Part shown: positions 1 through 13,158 of the stretch, in pieces
How positions within the stretch are numbered: position 1 is the stretch's first letter
How the letters are laid out: each line of letters begins with the position of its first letter
DNA from: Odiellus spinosus
Lineage: Eukaryota > Arthropoda > Arachnida > Opiliones > Phalangiidae
DNA length: 64,000 nucleotides
Direction: 5' to 3'
Assembly (NCBI GenBank): GCA_963920705.1
Contig: OY987237.1
Coordinates: forward strand, 9,392,601 to 9,456,600
The notes under the pieces: generated by a model
What the model saw: the letters and a program-made list of their open reading frames with translations, nothing else
Told to the model about the DNA's origin: nothing
The model's database searches: none
Made by a program: the position numbers and the translations under genes

Positions 1-1904
1 AAAATTAAATAGAAAAAAAAACTTTATGGGGGCAAATATTCTTCTTTTTTTTTTTCTTTTTGGTGGAATTTGTGTCTTTCCGTTTGATCTAAATCTGTCT
101 CGTAAAAATAGTCTACGCCCCTTCCTTCTCTTTTGTACATAAGTTCTTTTAGTGAATTATCACTTAGGTGTCGTTAAAACTTTTTTCTTTCTTTCTTATA
201 ATGCCGATCTTAAAATTTCGCCCCATATAACGATTTTTATGACGAATGATATTAAGGGTGGTTTCTTCTCTAAAATTTAATTGGATTTTTTTTTTGTGTT
301 TGGAGGCTTTGAACTTAAGATTAAGAATAGGACCCTTTAAATTTAAAGTAAGGCTAAAATGCTTGAAATTATGATTTAATTTTATTGACTAAACATTTAC
401 TTCAAAACTTAAGGATTGAATTTCAATATATAATCGTCAAACAAATCGAAATCTTGAGGTCATAAGTCAATAAGCATTGTTTTTTATTTATGAGGTTGAT
501 GTTTGGGTGTGAATTTCCATGATTACTTAGTTTAAATCATGATTAAATTAGATTAAAAGTTACCAACCTACTTCCCACATTGCATTTATTATTTTTTGAT
601 TAAAATAAAATAGATATATTATTAAAAATACACTCTTATAAGTGACCTTTTGAGGTTTTAATTGATATAATTTGTTTTTATTAATCCCCCATTTATTTAA
701 TCCCTCCAAGTACATATGTGTCTATCACGTTTAATTTGTTTTGACCCCAATTAAACTCTTCACTGTCCCTTTCTTTTATTTTAATCTCCCTTTAAGATAA
801 GAATCTTGTTAAGAGAAGATGCGTGTTACCTTTAAATTAAAATCTTGTCCCGAATTTAGGCGCCTCTAAGTCTATAAAAGTTAAATCTTTAGAAAGAAAA
901 AATCGCAGTCAAAGTAAAGCGCCTCTTTGGCAAACCTTATGGGGGACACACATTCTAGTTCATCGAAATCAAATAAATCGCTAACGGAATTTTCCAAGTT
1001 CCGACATACCTGATATACTTAAAACCTACCACTAGTTTAAAACTAGTAAACAGCGTATTATTGGAATGTATCTCAGTAAGCCTTGAAGTGCTTTAAATTA
1101 CCAATAAAAAACTGTTTTAATAATATGATTGGCCCGAATTTATATTTCCTTTTTTTTTTCTAATTTTACCAAACTTCGGAAATTAATTTAAACAACAAAA
1201 ACGTGTCTAAAAATTCCCATAATTAATTCAAAACCTGTTCCATTTTTATCTCCAAGTAGCCCTTTAAACTACGTACTAAAATATGTACGTTCAATCCATG
1301 TTACACTTACAAGTCTTAGTGTCAAGGCGATCTATTAGAATCCATTGGTTGAGTTTTAGATGTCAGTGCATACGACCCTATAGTCTTACCTATAACTACG
1401 TGTCGTGTTTTAATAGAGTTACGTTTAAGCGTAGCTTGTTTTCGTGCTGAAATCTTAACTTGATTCTCGACTATAATTTACCGAGCGTTCTGCTGGAAAT
1501 GTTTCAATAGCATCCCCCGAATCACGCTTCTCTCGAAAGAAGATTCGAGATAAGAAAAGCCAGCTTTCGCTCTTTCCTTTCATATTTTCTTTATATTTGG
1601 CGCACTTTCAACGGGTCCTCCTAATAATCTTTCGCTTCGTAACGGGATTCGGCCAGAGCTTAGGGGCTTTCAAAAATTTATATTTTAATACGGGATAAAG
1701 GGTCCAACCCTAAATTTTTATTTCAATTGTTATGCAATGTTTTGGATAAATTATGGGTTTCAGAGTTTTGACTGACGGGTCTTTTTGATATTGTTTTTAG
1801 TTAAATATAACAATTTGCAGGGTTATACTTTTGTAATTTGATCCGTTTTTCTATCACTTTTCGTTTTCACCACCTTAAATATTTTAGTATTTTCATCCGA
1901 TTAA
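1..1904. other. AT-rich non-coding DNA, nothing recognised
   Basis: No frame of useful length, RNA gene or repeat was recognised. If the missing first exon lies upstream, this is intronic. Confidence 0.5.
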
Positions 1905-2450
1905 TTATTTGAACATTTTCACAGGCTTAATTATTTTAATGGATCACCAGCTCAATTATTTCAATGTTTTCACCTGCTCAATTATTTCAATGATTTCCCC
2001 AGATTATTTCAATGATTTCCCCAGATTATTTCAATGATTTCCCCAGATTATTTCAATGATTTCCCCAGATTATTTAAATGATTTCCCCAGATTATTTCAA
2101 TGTTTTTCCCAGGTTATTTCAATATTTTCACCAAACTATTTCAATGTTTTCACGAGATTATTTCAACATTTTCACCGGCTTAATTATTTTAATGTTTTCC
2201 CCAGATTATTTCAATGTTTTCACCAATTATTTCAATGTTTTGGCCAGATTATTTCAATGTTTTCGCCAGATTATTTCAATGTTTTCACCAGATTATGTCA
2301 ATCTATCCACCAGCTTATGCCAATCTATCCACCAGCTTAATTATTTCAATATTAATTTTTATCAGCTTAATTATTCAAAGTTTTCACCTGCAGGTCAATT
2401 ATTTCAATTATTTATTTCACGTTTTCACCAGATTCATTCAATTCTTTAGC
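1905..2450. repeat. Minisatellite, ~22 bp unit
   Basis: Repeats of a unit containing ATTATTTCAATG followed by TTTCCCCAG or TTTTCACCAG. The central part (about 1980-2110) is nearly uniform and the edges are diverged. The open frames across this array in several frames are by-products of a stop-poor repeat and are not genes. Confidence 0.9.
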
Positions 2451-3063
2451 CATGTTTGTTTAAAACTTTCGCAAAACCCCGTAACGTTTTTTTAGTTACA
2501 TTTTAACCACAAGCAAACAATATTGTGTGCAATATGTTTTCCTTGTTTGAAATATAACATTCGTATAATGACAGTTCATTTCTTTATGATTTAAAGATTT
2601 TACTTAAAAAATTAATTCATAATTTTATATTATATTCAAATTATTTCCTGATTTTAATATTTAAAATATATCCTACGTGTACTTGCAAGTTCTTTATATT
2701 CAAATATTTTCAATATCACGGAGTCAACGTTGTTTTCCCTTTCACTTTCGTTTTTTTTTTTTTTCTTTTTTATATGCTAACCTTATGACGTTTTGTAAAA
2801 ATTACCTTATAATATTTAGTTTTCCATCGCAACGCCGCGTTATCTTAACAAATACAACCATTAAACGCGTAACCCTTAAAATTATCAAATGGCAAATTTT
2901 GCAAAATAATGCCACCCGGAAAAACTATCACTAATGGGAAATACCTAGCGGGATTTTAAAATTCATTTATATCAGTCTCAAATTGTTGCACAACTCGAAA
3001 TAATTAATTTATTCAACTAAAGTTTACATAAATATAACCTACTTATATATTGAACCAATTTAC
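2451..3063. other. AT-rich non-coding DNA, nothing recognised
   Basis: No supported gene. A frame at 2677-2934 is low-complexity Phe/Asn/Lys-rich sequence of the kind expected by chance. Confidence 0.4.
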
Positions 3064-3165
3064 CTTAAAGCGATGCTGTAATAAATTTTCATGAGTCCAA
3101 ATGGAATTAGAGGGACATTTTCGGAAATATCGTTAAAAAATTATATATACATAGTCCACAGATAT
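3064..3165 (+). repeat. Repeat family R2, left-end fragment
   Basis: Begins TTAAAGCGATGCTGT, then CCAAATGGAATTAGAG, CATTTTCGGAAATATCG and TTAAAAA. The same order of blocks is seen at 44848, 54219, 56500 and 61246. Only the left part is present. Confidence 0.55.
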
Positions 3166-3169
3166 AACA

Positions 3170-3520
3170 GGTTTGCCACAGGTCAGGGAAATTGAAAATG
3201 AACCAAAAAAGTCAAGAAAAGATATTTTACAAAGTCAGGGAAAGGTCAGGGAATTTAATGATCTTCCAAGAAACCAGGAAATTGCAATCATTATCTGCAG
3301 AAAATATTTGAAGCTGACCGTGTCAGTTGTATAGATTAGAACCAAGATACGCTTGCAAAATTTGTAGCCCTCTTTACGAAAAATATATCGGCTGAGGAAA
3401 ATACAGACAAATTTAATATCTTTTAGTAGTAGTATTAGCTGAAACGGTCAGGGAAAATCGTTGGAAAAGGTCAGGGAAAAACCTGGAAAAGTCAGGAAAT
3501 TTGAATCTGAAAAACTGTGT
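3170..3520. repeat. Dispersed GTCAGGGAA-rich repeat
   Basis: GGTCAGGGAA or GTCAGGGAA recurs at irregular spacing (about 3181, 3233, 3246, 3449, 3470), with the related CTGGAAAAGTCAGG at the end. Similar blocks lie at 24770-24985 and 38940-39180. It does not look protein-coding. Confidence 0.5.
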
Positions 3521-6425
3521 CAACCCTGTAATATTAACGCAAAAATAAATTCTTAAAGTCCACAACATCGCTTGACTGTTTATGAGCACGTGATGTGGTT
3601 GCTTAATCTTTTAGTGCTTATGTTTATCAGTTCATTTCAGTTCAATTTAGTGAACTATATCCTTAGAGATTAGCTCAATTATAATTATTTATTATTATTT
3701 TTAATCGTGTTATTTTAAGAATTGTCCGCAAATTTGTATCTCAGCCTCGTTATTTTCGATCAAAGCGATTAGAATCGAACCAATTTGAATTTCTTACACT
3801 GGTTTGACAATCTGTTATCTAAATCGAGGTGCAGTGAAACTCTTTTAGGTTTATATATGAACTAGACTCGTGTCGTGAGACTATATTCGTAATCTGTACT
3901 CGACACTCGATCATGGATGACATGATATATTATAAAAAAAAACCCAAGAATAATAAGTTCTACGATTAACATTTTGGGATCATTATTAACCTTAACATCC
4001 TGCCCGTGTCTGGATACGGGCTCATTAAAATGAGTCTTCTCAATGTCATTTACAAGTTTTAATTTACGATTCTGCGAAAAATATTCTTCTTCTTACAAAT
4101 TAAATGCAACGCGAGAGCCTCATTCTTTTGTGGTTATTTAAAATAAAACTGTTCTCTCAACGAGTACGACTAGATTTGACATACAGACGTAGACTTATAA
4201 CCAAAAAAAAAAAAAAATAGAAGTAAAAAAAAAAAAAAACGCTCGAATTACGGTTAGAAAATGGCCCAGGGCTGAACCTATTCGACTAATGAAACGCGAC
4301 ATGTAGCATTAACGGTTAGACAAAAATATCATCATCATTTTTCTGCAATGTACCATTATCTTTCGTTACCTATCTCTTGCCCCCCTTTGACTACGAAGCA
4401 CCATATAACTCATTAGTCTCGCTTCGAGCTAGAGCTGAAAGGGAAGGTGTATTTTTTTAATGTGGTCTGTCCGTGGACATAAATTTAATACAATGGAGGT
4501 CGGCTGAATTTTCCCTTGTATAGAGAAAGGTGTCTCCTAAATTATTTTAATGAAAGTATTGCCTGTGGACAGAAGATTTATGCATTCTAGTGTTTAAGAG
4601 CAAGCAGTTAAACATTGATAATATGGCATACGAGAGAATTGATTTTGAATAATTTAGGAGTAAGTGAGCAAATGTCCGAAACCATATTTTGAAAGGTACA
4701 CTACACAGTATACACATTAAATATACCTACATACCTTTCAGGACATGTTTTCTCTGCTAATCAAACAATTTTTATTAGCTGATTATTTGCAATTTAATTA
4801 GCAGACGATTAAATTTGTACCTTATCCCCTTAGGTATGTACAAAGTATATGAGAGATACAATTTAAAGGTTTCAGCTATTAGTACAATACCATACCAGCG
4901 ACCAAAACACTTTACTAAGCTCTCTACCTTGTTGGATATTGTACAATCAGAAGTTATATAATAATTTCTAAATTTCGATACTAAAAAGTAGATTATAAAA
5001 TCTTCTGTTAGACAGGTGTAGCACCGTTGTGGTTACCCTTCCTGCCTATGTACCTCATTAATCCATTCTCCACGAACGAGAATTGACGGGATATTGTGGT
5101 CGACCTTGTAAGCTCTAGATATTTGGTTAGAGATAGAACCACGTTCAAAAGACATTTATGTAACGAGGAGAAATTTTTAAAAATTAATGACTAGGATAAA
5201 AAAAAAAAAACTTTTGTTTTAAAGTTGGGTAACTGGATACTAAAGTTCTTACCTTCCCCTTTTGAAGAAAAAATGTCTTTTTCTGCTCCAAGGGGACTTT
5301 TTTTTTTTTTTTTTGTTTCAAATAAGGAGCTGGAATTTCAATGTCAAGTTTAAGTGGCAGTGTGGGAGAAATTGAACTAACTCGAGTTATAGCTAGTAGT
5401 TGACGATATACTTGCGCACATGGCCTTCCAAAGCTCGTTGCCTTATTTCAATGGTATTTTAAACACCATCGCATTCAAGGGTGGGGTTACCCGGGTGCGG
5501 GTATTTTTGCTGCGTTTAAAAAAAGAGCCACTGGAATTTCAACCCGAAGATAATAGTTATACTATTGTTTAAAAGTAATATAAATTAGTAACTGAATATC
5601 TGATTCATTACTTTCTAGGAATTGTTCTTACCTTCTTTAAATTTGTCAATTTTTTTGGGATTAGTAAGGTATTACTAATTTTCATTTATGAGCCGTTAAA
5701 TTATTTCTTCATTATACTGTTTAATTTTTGAAGGTTTTAATAATTAAATTGATTAGTTTCGATAATAAATTGTTAAATTTATATTTTTGATGGGATGTGA
5801 TAATACTTAAATTAAACTTTACATTTAGTGATTAAATAACAGTTAAATTATTTATCAATTAACCCTTCCAAAGTGTTAGTTATATTTGAAATATAATTTT
5901 CAAATAATTACAAAGTGATAGTTACAACAAATCAATATAATTACCCATTACAACTTAATATTTACTGTTAAATTACCAATTTGCATGGCCATCTGCAAGA
6001 TTGTAAATTACTTGTATTTTAAATCTCTAATTACCGGACTATTTTAGGTTTAAACAATAATACTTAAATACCTTAGTGAAACCACGAACATTTTAATGAA
6101 ATTTAAGAATCCTTCCCAACCCACATATTTCAATTAATATTTTTAAATGTGGGTATGCAGAGAGTTACATTTTTGAAATATAAAGTAATAAATTTAATTA
6201 AAAAATTAATTGGAAACCATCACTCATAATGGGCGGTACCTTAGTAATTCGTCCTGATTTCCGTAGGCGCGTGCATCATATAATATTAAACACTTTTTTT
6301 TAATTAATATATACCCATTCTCTATACCTTAATAAATTCGTGCTTGTTATCACATTCTTGCCTTTATCGACAACTCTCTTAATAATAACTTTCCCCTCCA
6401 TGTTCCTTCGGGCTTAAAGTTTTGC
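3521..6425. other. AT-rich non-coding DNA
   Basis: Contains A-runs near 4203-4240 and 5199-5210 and a T-run near 5300-5314. No gene, inverted repeat or tandem array was recognised. Confidence 0.4.
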
Positions 6426-6838
6426 TTAAAGGGATACTAAACTGTGAAAACAATTTTTAATCGATTTAGACTGTTAAAATACGCGTATTTGGTAGAAACA
6501 TTATTAAAACTCACTAAGCCTAAATCTGTTTAGAAGAGATTTTGGACTGTAAAATTTCTCTAGAAGTTCAGAAATGCTGAAGCCAATGAAAGGTTGTCTA
6601 GAAACACCTCGTTTGGCGCCATAATTCTAGCCTTATATCGTAACTTTGATAATTAACTGTTAATTACCAAAAACCTGTTAAATAATAATTTGTTGATTAT
6701 GTTGGAGGTTAAATTATAAAAATCATGAATTAACGAGACTGCTACTTCAATTAAATAAACGTTTCTGGAGAGCTTGAAAGAAAAACATTTTCAATTCATT
6801 TATAACTTGTTTTCGAAGTCTACATAGTATCCCTTTAA
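6426..6838. mobile_element. TTAA-flanked non-autonomous element (AGGGATACTA ends)
   Basis: TTAA (6426-6429) is followed by AGGGATACTA (6430-6439). The exact inverse TAGTATCCCT lies at 6825-6834, followed by TTAA (6835-6838). A second weaker match (GAAAACAA / TTGTTTTC) sits just inside the ends. The 405 bp body has no transposase frame. TTAA target duplications are the hallmark of piggyBac-type (and Kolobok) transposition, so this is read as a MITE of that kind. Confidence 0.75.
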
Positions 6839-7479
6839 AGCGTTGTTTTTTACGAGTTTTCGTCATGTGGAAATCGTGGCTCTTCTTAATCATCGTGTAA
6901 TTTTGTTTTCTATGAGATAGTTTAGAGACTATAGTATTGTACGTGTTGAAAGATTAAACTAACTAATAATTATCACTATAATCTTGGCTCAATTTCTGGG
7001 CCAAACCACTTTTCGTCGTCGAAGAAGAATGGGGAATATAATATTCATTTTTATTAAAGTACCAGTATACATATTTTATATATATATATTTTATGTTCTT
7101 AATTTTACCCGCCAGTCTCGATTTCCACATTTAATAAAGTCAGTGGCGAATATTTTCATGGCCACGGTCAAGGACTATAGAATTTGAAACCCCTTCCAGA
7201 ATACGCAATGGCGCGCGAAAAGCGAAAGAACTAGCTAAGAGAGATAGAGGGAGAGTGTGTAAACCAGATTTCTACCTCATCTGTATTCTGGCATTTTGAC
7301 AAAGGTTCCTTAACTACTACCTTAAGCCTATATTAGCATAAATATCAAATTAAACCTAAGTATATGTTTCATTTGTTTTCTTGGTAAACGATTGTTTCAC
7401 GTTATCCTAAATTTACCTTTGAACTAGAACTTTGTTAGGTAGTTTGACGTTAATTGCTTTTTAATTTAATGCCACTTGT
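6839..7479. other. Non-coding DNA, nothing recognised
   Basis: A 67-codon frame at 6984-7187 has no recognisable domain and is not supported. Confidence 0.4.
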
Positions 7480-8205
7480 CTTGTTCCTATATACCTTTGA
7501 CCACACTCTTTGGCGTAAATCGCGTCATGTCCTTTTTAGATCTCTTGTCCTTCGCGTCATGGTATATACCTTATTTTGTCGTTAATCTCACTTGTCCTTT
7601 GACGTTAATTAATTTTAGGTTAATTGCGCCATGATATTACCTTTCACGTAATTCCTGGCATGTTATTAAGCTTTAAATTAAATCACCTCGTTATCGTTGA
7701 CGTTAATGTAAATCGCGTCATCTCATTTACCTTTGACTTAAATAGCCTAGTTTCCTTTACATATTTGGCGTAAGTCGCGACATCTCCTTTATATTTGACC
7801 AGAAGCCGATGAAACCCTCCTTTGAAGTCTACTACTCCAATGTTCCATATAGCGCTCCTCTCTGTATGGGTAAAATTCACAATTTTACGAGTTAGAAGGG
7901 GTCCTACTTCATCCCCCCTGTCTACGGAAAATTGGAAATTCTCTCTCTCCACAAACGACGACGTTTTTTGGACGAACTCCAAGGCTGCTAGAGATATTCG
8001 CTCGACGAACTCCCGCTCCGAAAACACCTACCGTTAGGAGGCGTACGGATCGCGCCTTTTGAGAATAACCCATACAGAGAGGGGTAGACAAGACCCGGGA
8101 GTAATAGACTTCAAAGGAGGGTTTCATCGGCATCTGATTTGACTTAAATTTCGTCATCCCCCTTGTATATGACTTAAATATCGTCATGTACGTTTAACGT
8201 AATTA
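7480..8205. repeat. Degenerate tandem repeat (CGTCAT / CCTTTGAC), interrupted by an insertion
   Basis: Loose repeats of blocks such as GGCGTAAATCGCGTCATG and CCTTTGACTTAAAT run from about 7480 to 7799 and resume at 8137-8205. The element at 7800-8136 splits this array, which makes the array the older structure. Confidence 0.55.
7800..8136. mobile_element. CAGAAGCC TIR element, 337 bp, 7 bp target duplication
   Basis: Terminal inverted repeats of about 39 bp (7800-7838 and 8098-8136), starting CAGAAGCCGATGAAACCC on the left and ending GGGTTTCATCGGCATCTG on the right, with about three mismatches. ATTTGAC flanks both sides (7793-7799 and 8137-8143). Open frames of 71-114 codons on both strands cross the element and its ends; none resembles a transposase. 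The superfamily is uncertain: 7 bp is one short of the 8 bp usual for hAT and P elements. Confidence 0.85.
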
Positions 8206-9075
8206 AAATAGTTATAATAGCTATATATTTGTGTTCAGAAGTGATCAACTACTAATTGTTTATCAATCCTCATCTTTTTTTCCTATATTATTATTTTAAA
8301 ACTCGAACAAGCGTTTACTATAATTTATTACTTATGATACTATTACCTTTATAATGATTACTTACTCCCGTTCGACACATTCGTGTGATACTGAAGTACA
8401 TATTTTGGAGAGTAATTTACTCCAATTGAAAACCAAGCAGTTCTAGCCTTTTACGCATTGCCACTATTAAGTAGAATAGCTGAATGTTTTTCTATAATCT
8501 TTTTTTCGTTAATGGCGCAATCGTTTTTTGATACAGTTTTTTTGTTCTGAGACGCGTTTAAATAATGACCGTGAATTTGGTAAAGCTTCAATTTTAATAC
8601 GCGTTGGTTTTAAATCTTATGTTTGCGGATTTCATGATTTCTGGGAATTGGAAGGTAGTACTTTGAGCGTTCTTAGAATCTTGTCGACTTACGAATGTCG
8701 AGTAAACGAGTAGAACTTTCTCGAACTATAGGGTAATACTCTTCTGGTCGTTTTAAATTTTCAAGGACAAATTGCTCATTGATGGGAAGTTGTAATAATG
8801 GGTTTTTTTACGAGCGGTTAAATATAGATGGATTAGATTTTGATTATATTAATCACCATTGATGGAAAATCTTTCGTATGAAGTTGAAACGTTTAAGTAT
8901 ATGGATGACTAAGAACGCGAAACGGTGGAAAGAATGATGAATCAAAGCGGATTCCTTTCAAATAATAGTTATATATGGTTAAATAGTTAAAGAAAATATC
9001 AAGTCGTATTGTTCAAACGATACTTTTTCGCTATTTATTTTTGGTTCCTCAAATTATCCAACTTATATTCACAAT
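8206..9075. other. Non-coding DNA, nothing recognised
   Basis: No supported frame, repeat or RNA gene. Confidence 0.4.
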
Positions 9076-9406
9076 ATAGTTGACTAAACTTGAGTTAATA
9101 TAGTATAAGAGCTATCTTTTGAATTAGCTAGGACCGTTATAAGGGGCTAAAACTCTCGGTACTTCGAAATATATGTCTTCGGGGTCATGGGGTGAATTAA
9201 AATTTACAAGAAATAATTTTTTGATTTCATCAGTTTTATTCGTCTATAGTAGACTAATCTTGATAAGTGCTAATCTAATAAGTGCTATCGTTTGAATTAG
9301 GCGCGTAGTAAGGGCCTAAAACTGGCAGTACTTCGAAATATATCTTCCGGGTCATGGGGTCAATTCAAATTTACAGTAAATAAATTTATGACTTCATCAA
9401 TTTTAA
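9076..9406. repeat. Two-copy direct duplication, ~165 bp
   Basis: Blocks shared in the same order by 9076-9236 and 9246-9406 include AAGAGCTAT/AAGTGCTAT, TTTGAATTAG, GGTACTTCGAAATATAT or AGTACTTCGAAATATAT, and GGGTCATGGGGT. The copies have diverged appreciably. Confidence 0.7.
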
Positions 9407-10269
9407 GATACAATCAATTTAGTTTTATTCATTTTAAAATTGATTTATTTTTCCCATCAGTTTCTGAATTCAATAATTTTAAAATTTGTTTATTTTCATC
9501 ATCAATTTCTTTATAACAATTTTAATATTTGTCTAGTTTCATAATTAATTTATTTACATTAAATTTAAAACTTTATTTGAGCAAATTATTTACCTATATA
9601 CGCCCACATATCCAAGGTCTTGTCTGTTTTCAAATCAACCGCGCACAAAAACCAGCCTTAATTTACGAAAAATATAGCTCATTAAAATGAAATTAATCTT
9701 TGTGTTTTTTTTTTTTTTTTTTTATGGGGAACGTGTTGCGTTGTATCGCTATGACAATACTTAAAAATTCTCCTCGCTGTCTACCACGAGTACTCTCCTA
9801 GATTATAAATAATAATGAATGATGATTCTTTTCTCTCGAAATTCATTACAAGATCGTGTTAGCCTATATATTTTTCGTCTATAGGACCTATAATTGCGGC
9901 CGACCAACTTACAAAATCATTAAAGTCAGGGCCAACCATTGTCCTCCCAAGTATTTTAGGGTGAAAGTGGAAAAAATAATTCTTCCGTCTTATATTTTGT
10001 GTTTTTAAATGGCAAGTCTCGTGAAATCTGATTGATGTCTTACTTTTTGATTGAGACTCAGCCCACTTGTTTTTAATATACATTTATAAATGGGCAATGG
10101 GTTAGTTTTAATATAAATGAAAATTTCTAATTTCTAGAGGGGAAAAAAATCCCAATTGAGTGAGGAAACTGTCGAAAACAAGTTTTTGATTAACATCAAA
10201 AACTTAACATCCTAAACTTTCATAGAAATATAGGAATTGTTATTATTTTTATATTTAAAATTCGATATT
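9407..10269. other. AT-rich DNA with a T-run
   Basis: Loosely repetitive TTTTAAAATTTGTTTATTT-like blocks lie at about 9410-9560 and a T-run near 9706-9723. The frame on the - strand at 9859-10083 is not recognisable. Confidence 0.35.
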
Positions 10270-10775
10270 TTCGAAGAAGTGCTCCTATAAAATTCTATAA
10301 TTTCATAGAAATGGTTCTTTAAAATCTTATAATTTCATAGAAATGATTCTTTAAAATCATATAATTTCATAAAAATGTTCAAATTCTAACAATTTCATAG
10401 AAATTGTTCTATAAAATCATATAATTTCATTTAAATGTTTCTTTAAAATCGTATAGTTTCATAGAATGATCCTATTAAATCCTACAATTTCATAGAAATG
10501 ATCCTATTAAATCCTATAATTTCATAGAAATGTTCCTATTAAATCCTATAATTTCATAGAAATGATCCTATTAAATCCTACAATTTCATAGAAATGATCC
10601 TATTAAATCCTACAATTTCATAGAAATGATCCTATTAAATCCTACAATTTCATAGAAATGACCTTATTAAATCCTATAATTTCATAGAAATGATCCTATT
10701 AAATCCTACAATTTCATAGAAATGATCCTATTAAATCCTACAATTTCATAGAAATGATCCTATTAAATCCTATAT
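10270..10775. repeat. Minisatellite, 32 bp unit
   Basis: Each unit contains ATTTCATAGAAATG and CCTATTAAATCCTA. The left part (10270-10460) is diverged and the right part (10480-10775) is nearly uniform. Confidence 0.92.
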
Positions 10776-11296
10776 ATAATTGTTATATATTTATAACTTT
10801 CTATCTTTTTTCACCAATTATTCGTGAGAATTTCCCTTCAAGTAACTTTCGTTACAAAATGCGAATATGAAATAGGCAGGCCTTAAATTCTTGGTATATG
10901 AATTTCTCATTTCCCAGCTTTTCTACGTGGATCTAAAACTATGTCTATGCTAATAGTCCTTTCATCTTATAATACAATTGTTGGAATGTTTTGTTTGTTG
11001 TTGCGGTCAGTTATTATTAAATGAACGAATCGTGTTTCCTTTTCATGAATGCTAGAGTTTCGAGCTTCGACTCGTTCTCTAAAGGTTGGCAACTGATATT
11101 ATATTAAAAGTCATTATGGGTGTTTGGTTTGTTTCCGTTTCGTGATGACTGATGACCAACATCGTGAAATGTTGAAAATACTCCACGCTCTATACCCCTT
11201 TATTATCTCGTTTTGAGGGAAAGTAATAGGGTGTGGACTCTTACTAAATACTTCGATAATTTCAATAATTAAGGATATGTAATGATGAATGTTTAT
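10776..11296. other. Non-coding DNA, nothing recognised
   Basis: No supported frame or repeat. Confidence 0.35.
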
Positions 11297-11820
11297 TTAA
11301 AGGGAAGATTAAACATTAAAATACTTTACCAGGATTATTTTCCTCTAACGTTCATAATTATCTAGGTTTGATTTATATCCGTTAAAGCAGTTATTCAAAA
11401 ATTTTTAGCGCATCTGGAAATTTAAGGAAAATATTTTAGAAAAACTTGGAAAAAAAAAGGAAATATGAAGGAAATGGTTTCCAATATTTTTCAACGTTAT
11501 TTCAACATTTCCAATATTTTTACATTTTCTCAAGATCTTCCAAAATATTTCCAATATTTTCCAACATTTATTCCAGATTTTCCAAGATTTTTTAACACTT
11601 TTCCAACACTTTAAAATATTTTTCCTAAACTTATTGAACCTTTTCTATTTTCCCAAGTTTTGTCCTATGCTTAGCCCAATATAAAATCATTTTAAAATTT
11701 AAATTCCATTTAATTAAAAATATACGTTCAAGATAAAGTGTAATGAGAAGTAATGGAATGGATTGATTCATCCTGTTCAACTTTATAAATAAAAGTAGTA
11801 ATTTTCCAACTCCCCTTTAA
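11297..11820. mobile_element. Possible TTAA-flanked element (AGGG...CCCT)
   Basis: TTAA (11297-11300) plus AGGGAAGATTAAAC faces TTTTCCAACTCCCCT plus TTAA (11817-11820). The ends are only loosely complementary beyond AGGG. The inside holds a degenerate TTTCCAATATTTTCC repeat (about 11470-11620). No frame. Confidence 0.4.
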
Positions 11821-12343
11821 AAAAATATTCGTGTTTTTAATATCACTCTTAAATTTTTTAATTTGAAGCCAATGAAACGAGTTTTTAACTATCATTCAAA
11901 TTAATTGATATTTAATGATTAAATATCGCCCACAAATTGGAGAGTTTTCATTAAATATTAATCTTATTACTAATAGCTCTCTAATAGCTATGATTTTAAA
12001 ACAAAATTATTATATCTAGCCTCATTCGCGTATCCTTTTTAAAACATTTTTAAAAAATTTACATTAAGGCCGTTTAAAAAGTTTCCAAAAATGACTATAA
12101 TTTGTAAAATAACGCCTTTAGAGAACACGTACTCGCGCGCCTATAAACCCTTTGCTGTATAATAGTTCCGTGTTTTAAATTGACGAAAACCGACGAGAAC
12201 GCGCGCTGGACACCCACGTTAAAATATTTTAAAGGATAGGTCCAGTCAGAAGTCTATAAAAAATCCTTTCGGGATAAGTTCAAAACTGACGAAAGTCCAT
12301 CAAAGGGTGACTCTTTTTCCAAATTTATTTTACTCGTTTTTAA

Positions 12344-12480
12344 AGGGAGAATGAATCCTACAAACAAGGAATTAACGTTTAAATATGGCTAATCCAACAG
12401 TAAACTAATTTACAAACAAATATTAAACTAGAAATCAATCTAAAACCTACTCCTGGAAAAAACCTTGTCGATCATTTGGG
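12344..12480. mobile_element. TTAA hairpin family, left-arm fragment
   Basis: TTAA at 12340-12343, then AGGGAGAATG, then the family's GGCTAATCCAACAGTAAA and ACAAATATTAAACTAGAAAT blocks. Similarity fades where the GGCTTAG core should begin, and no right arm follows. Confidence 0.75.
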
Positions 12481-13127
12481 AGTCAATCAAGCGAACCAAA
12501 GCCAATTTAATTATGAGTCCTAGCCTTTAACTAAAATATCGCCGTAGAAAAGGAGGAGGCTGAAATATAATGTATCAGAACAAGCCCGTCTTTGATATAT
12601 ATCTTAGAAAAATGATGTCTTTTCGCGGAAAACTGGATTACAACCGTAGATGAAGGGACACGTTTTTACATTTTACATTTTTTTCTTTCTATAATGAATT
12701 GGAAAGTTTGCCAAATTGCGATCTCACGATTTATTCATTTTCTTCTCAAAATCGTTTTTAAAAGGTTTTTATAAAAATAATAAATATAGAGGAAATAACT
12801 ATTACGCGATATCATAGGGTTACAGTCAGGTTCTATTAGAGGTGCTTATAAGGCAAACCTTTTTTCCCGTATATCTATCTATATACGCATGGGAGAAGGA
12901 TACAATTCTAGGTACGCGAGATTATGAATTGAATCATTTTTTGGGGATAGATATAATTCCGAGAAAAGATAACTTTGTTCAATTTTAGACCCGTAAGAGC
13001 TAGGATATCATCGTCGTGTTTAAATTAAGTTAATCGTTTTGGACATTAAAATACATTCCTTATAAATTATAACTGCACGATAATAAACAAAGGGGTTGTT
13101 TCATCTTATAAAAACTAGAATTTTTTG

Positions 13128-13158
<31 letters not shown>

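Noticed and set aside
2056-2495. Overlapping Phe/Asn-rich frames of 93-123 codons
   Set aside because: They arise from the 22 bp minisatellite, are open in several frames at once and resemble no protein.
5010-5090. Possible tRNA near GTGTAGCACCGTTGTGG
   Set aside because: No consistent anticodon arm or T arm could be paired.
7683-8187. Frames of 71-114 codons on both strands as a possible transposase
   Set aside because: They lie across the ends of a 337 bp TIR element, overlap on opposite strands and carry no catalytic motif; the element is too short to be autonomous.
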